Shown here: one piece after another, positions 61,208 to 64,000 of the stretch
Layout of the letters: the number at the start of each line of letters is the position of its first letter
Position numbering within the stretch: position 1 is the first letter of the stretch
Assembly: GCA_003164785.1 (NCBI GenBank)
Contig: PLUE01000048.1
Coordinates: forward strand, 379-64,378
Length of the DNA stretch: 64,000 nucleotides
Direction of reading: 5' to 3'
From: Gammaproteobacteria bacterium
GTDB lineage: Bacteria > Pseudomonadota > Gammaproteobacteria > Steroidobacterales > Steroidobacteraceae
Notes under the pieces: generated by a model
Seen by the model: only the letters and a program-made list of their open reading frames with translations
Database searches by the model: none
What the model was told of the DNA's origin: nothing
Program-made: the position numbers and the translations under genes

Positions 61208-63850
61208 ATGGGGATCACTTCGCGCTCGATCGGCATGACGAGCGCCGTAACGGCGCTTGCCTTAGCGGCGCTTTCGGTTTCGAATTCAGAGGCACAGACG
61301 TCACTCGCAGCGGATCAGAACGAGTTGGCGCCCATCGAGGTGACCGGATCCTTGATCCGCAGCACCGATCGGGTCACCTTCAACCAGGTCCAAGTCGTCA
61401 CCGCACAGGATATCGAGGCCAGCGGTGAAGTGACGGTCGCGGACTATTTGCGGGATCTGTCGGTGAACTCCGCCAGCAGTTGGGCCGACAATTTTGCCTA
61501 CGGCGCGACGGGCGGTGCCGGTATCGCGTTGCGCGGCCTCAGCGAGAAATACACGCTGGTATTGGTGGACGGGATCCGCGTGGCTCCGTACGGGTTTCCG
61601 TCCAATGGCACCGACACCTTCGTCGATCTCAACTCGTTGCCGCTTACCTCCATCGAGCGCATCGAGGTGGTCAAGACCGGTGCGGTCTCGCAGTACGGCT
61701 CCGATGCGATCGCGGGGGTCGTCAACATCATCACCCGCAAGAACTTCACGGGTTTCGAGGCCACCGCAGGCTACGGCGATGCGACGCGCGGCGGCGAACC
61801 GACGCGCCGCGTTGGCGTGATCGGCGGCGTCGGCGATCTGGACAACGATCGCTACAACGTCACCGCCAGCGCAGATTACTTCCTGCAGGGCGGCTACACG
61901 TTGGCCGACCGCTCGAACACGCGGGGCCAGGATTACACGACCCAGCCCTACGGCGCGCTCACGCGAGGCGCGGACTACTGGGAGCCGGCCGGCGTCGGCA
62001 GCGGCGGCGCCGCGCTCAATCCGTGCCCGTCCGGTGGTTCCGCCGTCAACGCCGGCAGCCTGCTCAACGGACCCGGCAGCGGCACCGCGTGCGCGGTCGA
62101 TACGGCCAACGGACTCTCGCTGCATCCGCATGAGGAACGCTTCGACGCCAAGGTGCACGCGACCTTCAAGGCATCGGATGCGCTCGAGGTATTCGCGGAT
62201 CTCTGGGGCAGCCACAACACGACGATTGCCGCTGAAGGGTACGACGCGATCAATGACTCCACGACCGCGTACAAGTACAATCCAGCGACCGGCGGGATCA
62301 GCCAGATCTCGAACCTCGTGCCGGGCACCAATGCCTACAATCCCTACGGCGTTGCCACCCCGTTGACCTACACGTTTCTCGGCGAGCCCCAGGTCCTGAC
62401 CGTGCGTTCGAATTTCGTCCGCGCGGCCGCAGGCCTCGATGGTACGTTCAACGGCCTCGGCAGCGCGGAGTGGAATTGGAAGGCATCGATCAGCCATTCC
62501 CAGGATATCGTCGACAATTCCGAGACTGGGCTCCTGAGTGTCGCGGGTCTCACGAATATCCTGAATACGGGTGTCTTCGACTTCTCCGATCCCGGCGCGA
62601 CGCCCGCCGGGTTGTCGGGGCTGTACGTGGGGGATCAGAACGAAGCGATCTCGAAGCTCGACTCGCTCGACGCATCGGCGTCGACGACGGACCTCTTGCG
62701 CCTGCCCGCCGGCCCGGTCGGGTTCGGTGGCGGCCTGCAGGTGCTGCACGAGCGCGACTACGTCACCGACTACACCCGACAGTCGAACGCCCTGGCGGTG
62801 CCGTTCTACCTGCAGGCCATCGATGGGCAGCGCAACGTGGCGGCAGCTTACTACCAGATCAACATCCCGCTGGTGTCGACGCTCGCGTTCAGCCAATCGA
62901 GCCGCTATGACCATTACAGCGATTTCGGCTCGGCTTTCTCGCCGCGTTTTGCTCTGCGGTACCAGCCGCTTTCCTCACTCACGACCTATGCGTCGTATAG
63001 CAAGGGTTTCCGGGCGCCCACCCTCGCGGAGACGTCCCAGAAGAATTCCTCGGGGGTCCAGAGCGCCGCCGATCCGTATTCGCCCACCGTCCCGAACGTT
63101 CAGGAGAACTACCCTGTGCTCGTGGGCGGCAACCCGAATCTCGGTCCCGAGAAGACGCAGAACTACAATGTGGGCTTCGAATGGGAGCCGGATTCGAAAA
63201 CCGCTCTCGGCTTGGATTGGTACCGGATCGTCATCAACAACGTGATCGGGACCGGCAACATCCAAACCATCATCGATCAAAACAATCCGAGCGTCGTCGT
63301 ACGCAACCCGAACGGCACGATTGCCTACGTCAATTTCGACTATCAGAACCTCAACTCGCTGACCACGGAGGGCTTCGAACTCAACGCGCGCACGGCCGTT
63401 CCGACCGCGGCCGGGAAATTCACGTTCTCCGCCGACTGGGCGTACGTCTGGAACTTCAATCAAACGAGCGGCGGGACGACGGTTGATTTCGCCGGTAACG
63501 ACGGGGCGATCGACACGCCGTTCGGCGCCAGTTTTCCGCGCTGGAAAGGCAATACGAGTGTAGGATGGAGCGAGGGTCCGTTTGGGGCCATGCTGACGTA
63601 TTTGTTCACTGGACCGTATCTCCTGACGCAGGAATCGGGGCGAGTTCCGGCGTACGGTCAGCTGAACCTAACCGCCAGCTACAGCCCGGAGAAGCATCTC
63701 ACGGTCTACGGCAAGGTGACCAATTTGCTCGATCGTCAACCGCCCTACGATCCGTTGTGGCTCGAGTTTCCGACGGCGACCCCGTATGATCCGTCCATCT
63801 ACAGCGACGAGGGCCGCTACGTCGAACTCGGCATCAAGTATCGTCTGTAG
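61208..63850 (+). CDS. TonB-dependent outer-membrane receptor
   Basis: An 880-residue receptor. The signal peptide ends near SNSEAQ. The TonB box/plug region starts PIEVTGSLIRSTDRV; plug motifs include LRGLSEKYTLVLVDGIRVAP, IERIEVVKTGAVSQYGSDAI and AGVVNIITRK. The 22-strand barrel follows and ends with an aromatic residue two before the end (GIKYRL), a normal barrel end. The ligand cannot be read, but the downstream lipoprotein resembles a peptide-binding protein, which may hint at peptide uptake. The start at 61208 follows an AGGGGAT stretch by about 10 bases. Confidence 0.93.
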   Translation: MGITSRSIGMTSAVTALALAALSVSNSEAQTSLAADQNELAPIEVTGSLIRSTDRVTFNQVQVVTAQDIEASGEVTVADYLRDLSVNSASSWADNFAYGATGGAGIALRGLSEKYTLVLVDGIRVAPYGFPSNGTDTFVDLNSLPLTSIERIEVVKTGAVSQYGSDAIAGVVNIITRKNFTGFEATAGYGDATRGGEPTRRVGVIGGVGDLDNDRYNVTASADYFLQGGYTLADRSNTRGQDYTTQPYGALTRGADYWEPAGVGSGGAALNPCPSGGSAVNAGSLLNGPGSGTACAVDTANGLSLHPHEERFDAKVHATFKASDALEVFADLWGSHNTTIAAEGYDAINDSTTAYKYNPATGGISQISNLVPGTNAYNPYGVATPLTYTFLGEPQVLTVRSNFVRAAAGLDGTFNGLGSAEWNWKASISHSQDIVDNSETGLLSVAGLTNILNTGVFDFSDPGATPAGLSGLYVGDQNEAISKLDSLDASASTTDLLRLPAGPVGFGGGLQVLHERDYVTDYTRQSNALAVPFYLQAIDGQRNVAAAYYQINIPLVSTLAFSQSSRYDHYSDFGSAFSPRFALRYQPLSSLTTYASYSKGFRAPTLAETSQKNSSGVQSAADPYSPTVPNVQENYPVLVGGNPNLGPEKTQNYNVGFEWEPDSKTALGLDWYRIVINNVIGTGNIQTIIDQNNPSVVVRNPNGTIAYVNFDYQNLNSLTTEGFELNARTAVPTAAGKFTFSADWAYVWNFNQTSGGTTVDFAGNDGAIDTPFGASFPRWKGNTSVGWSEGPFGAMLTYLFTGPYLLTQESGRVPAYGQLNLTASYSPEKHLTVYGKVTNLLDRQPPYDPLWLEFPTATPYDPSIYSDEGRYVELGIKYRL

Positions 63851-64000
63851 TTCGTGGCGCGCGGGCTCGGTCTGCGCTCTGATCCTTGGCCTGGCTGCGG
63901 CCCTCACCGGCTGCGGGCGTACGGTCAACCCGCCGGACGTGTTCGTCGTGGCGCAGTCGCTGGACGACATCGTCAGCTTGGATCCGGCGGAAGGCTTCGA
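63786..64000 (+). CDS. Substrate-binding lipoprotein (SBP_bac_5-like), 5' end only
   Basis: Reads to the right edge of the window, 71 residues visible. A lipoprotein signal is clear (CALILGLAAALTGCGRTVNP), then DVFVVAQSLDDIVSLDPAEG, the opening strand of ABC-type peptide/nickel-binding proteins (cluster C). The only ATG in frame, 63786, overlaps the end of the TonB receptor by 65 bp and gives a long N-region before the signal; the true start may be a rare codon nearer 63850. The rest lies outside the window. Confidence 0.65.
   Translation, partial: MIRPSTATRAATSNSASSIVCSSWRAGSVCALILGLAAALTGCGRTVNPPDVFVVAQSLDDIVSLDPAEGF

Noticed and set aside
61301-62914. 537-residue minus-strand frame opposite the TonB receptor
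   Set aside because: Antisense shadow; the plus-strand receptor has a signal peptide, plug and barrel motifs.

Overview
The window is about 64 kb of GC-rich chromosome with bacterial gene density and no rRNA, tRNA, CRISPR array, insertion sequence or phage gene that I can support. The gene set points to a Gram-negative proteobacterium, most likely a gammaproteobacterium. The reasons are a menF-D-H-B-C-E order, a fused nuoCD inside a 13-gene nuo operon, outer-membrane MtrB/PioB and TonB-dependent proteins, and Tat and Sec signals. The lineage is inference. The dominant theme is anaerobic respiration: hydrogen oxidation, menaquinone, complex I and an outer-membrane electron conduit lie within one window.

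Layout. 1-4.9 kb: phosphoketolase (5' part only), PRC-barrel protein, DmeF-like metal exporter and a small translational-machinery-type protein. 4.9-10.3 kb: a four-gene minus-strand operon (sugar epimerase, HAD-UbiA fusion, unknown exported protein, exported formylglycine-generating-enzyme-like protein), tightly overlapped. 10.5-11.3 kb: decayed LysR and alpha/beta-hydrolase remnants. 11.3-14.9 kb: a Spy-like periplasmic protein and a tandem triplet of related exported proteins. 15.0-24.1 kb: menaquinone synthesis (menA; menFDHBCE) with a DUF2892 membrane protein between. 24.2-25.8 kb: TlpA-like thioredoxin and a Crp/Fnr-family regulator. 25.8-37.7 kb: hypABCDFE on the minus strand, and divergently a maturation protease, a HupH-like factor and an Isp-type [NiFe]-hydrogenase (small subunit, Isp1, Isp2, large subunit). 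37.8-44.5 kb: NapC/CymA-like tetraheme cytochrome and, divergently, a decaheme MtrC/OmcA-type lipoprotein, a decaheme MtrA/DmsE-type protein and an MtrB/PioB-type porin. 44.5-59.5 kb: the complete nuoA-N operon (minus strand). 59.6-64 kb: a monoheme cytochrome, a second DUF2892 protein, an OsmC-like protein, a TonB-dependent receptor and the start of a substrate-binding lipoprotein.

How it fits together (inference). The Isp-type hydrogenase can feed H2 electrons through Isp1/Isp2 to menaquinone made by the adjacent men genes. Complex I can add NADH electrons to the same pool. The tetraheme cytochrome can draw from menaquinol and pass electrons to the MtrA-MtrB-MtrC conduit for delivery outside the cell. 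Supporting a common programme, I find a CRP/FNR-geometry palindrome (TGTAC-N6-GTACA) perfect in the tetraheme/mtr intergenic region and close variants in the hyp/hya, nuo, men and 4.3-kb intergenic regions. The Crp/Fnr-family protein at 24.96-25.77 kb is the obvious local candidate to bind it.

Many long open frames opposite the real genes (for example opposite nuoG, nuoCD and the TonB receptor) are GC-rich antisense shadows and were left out.
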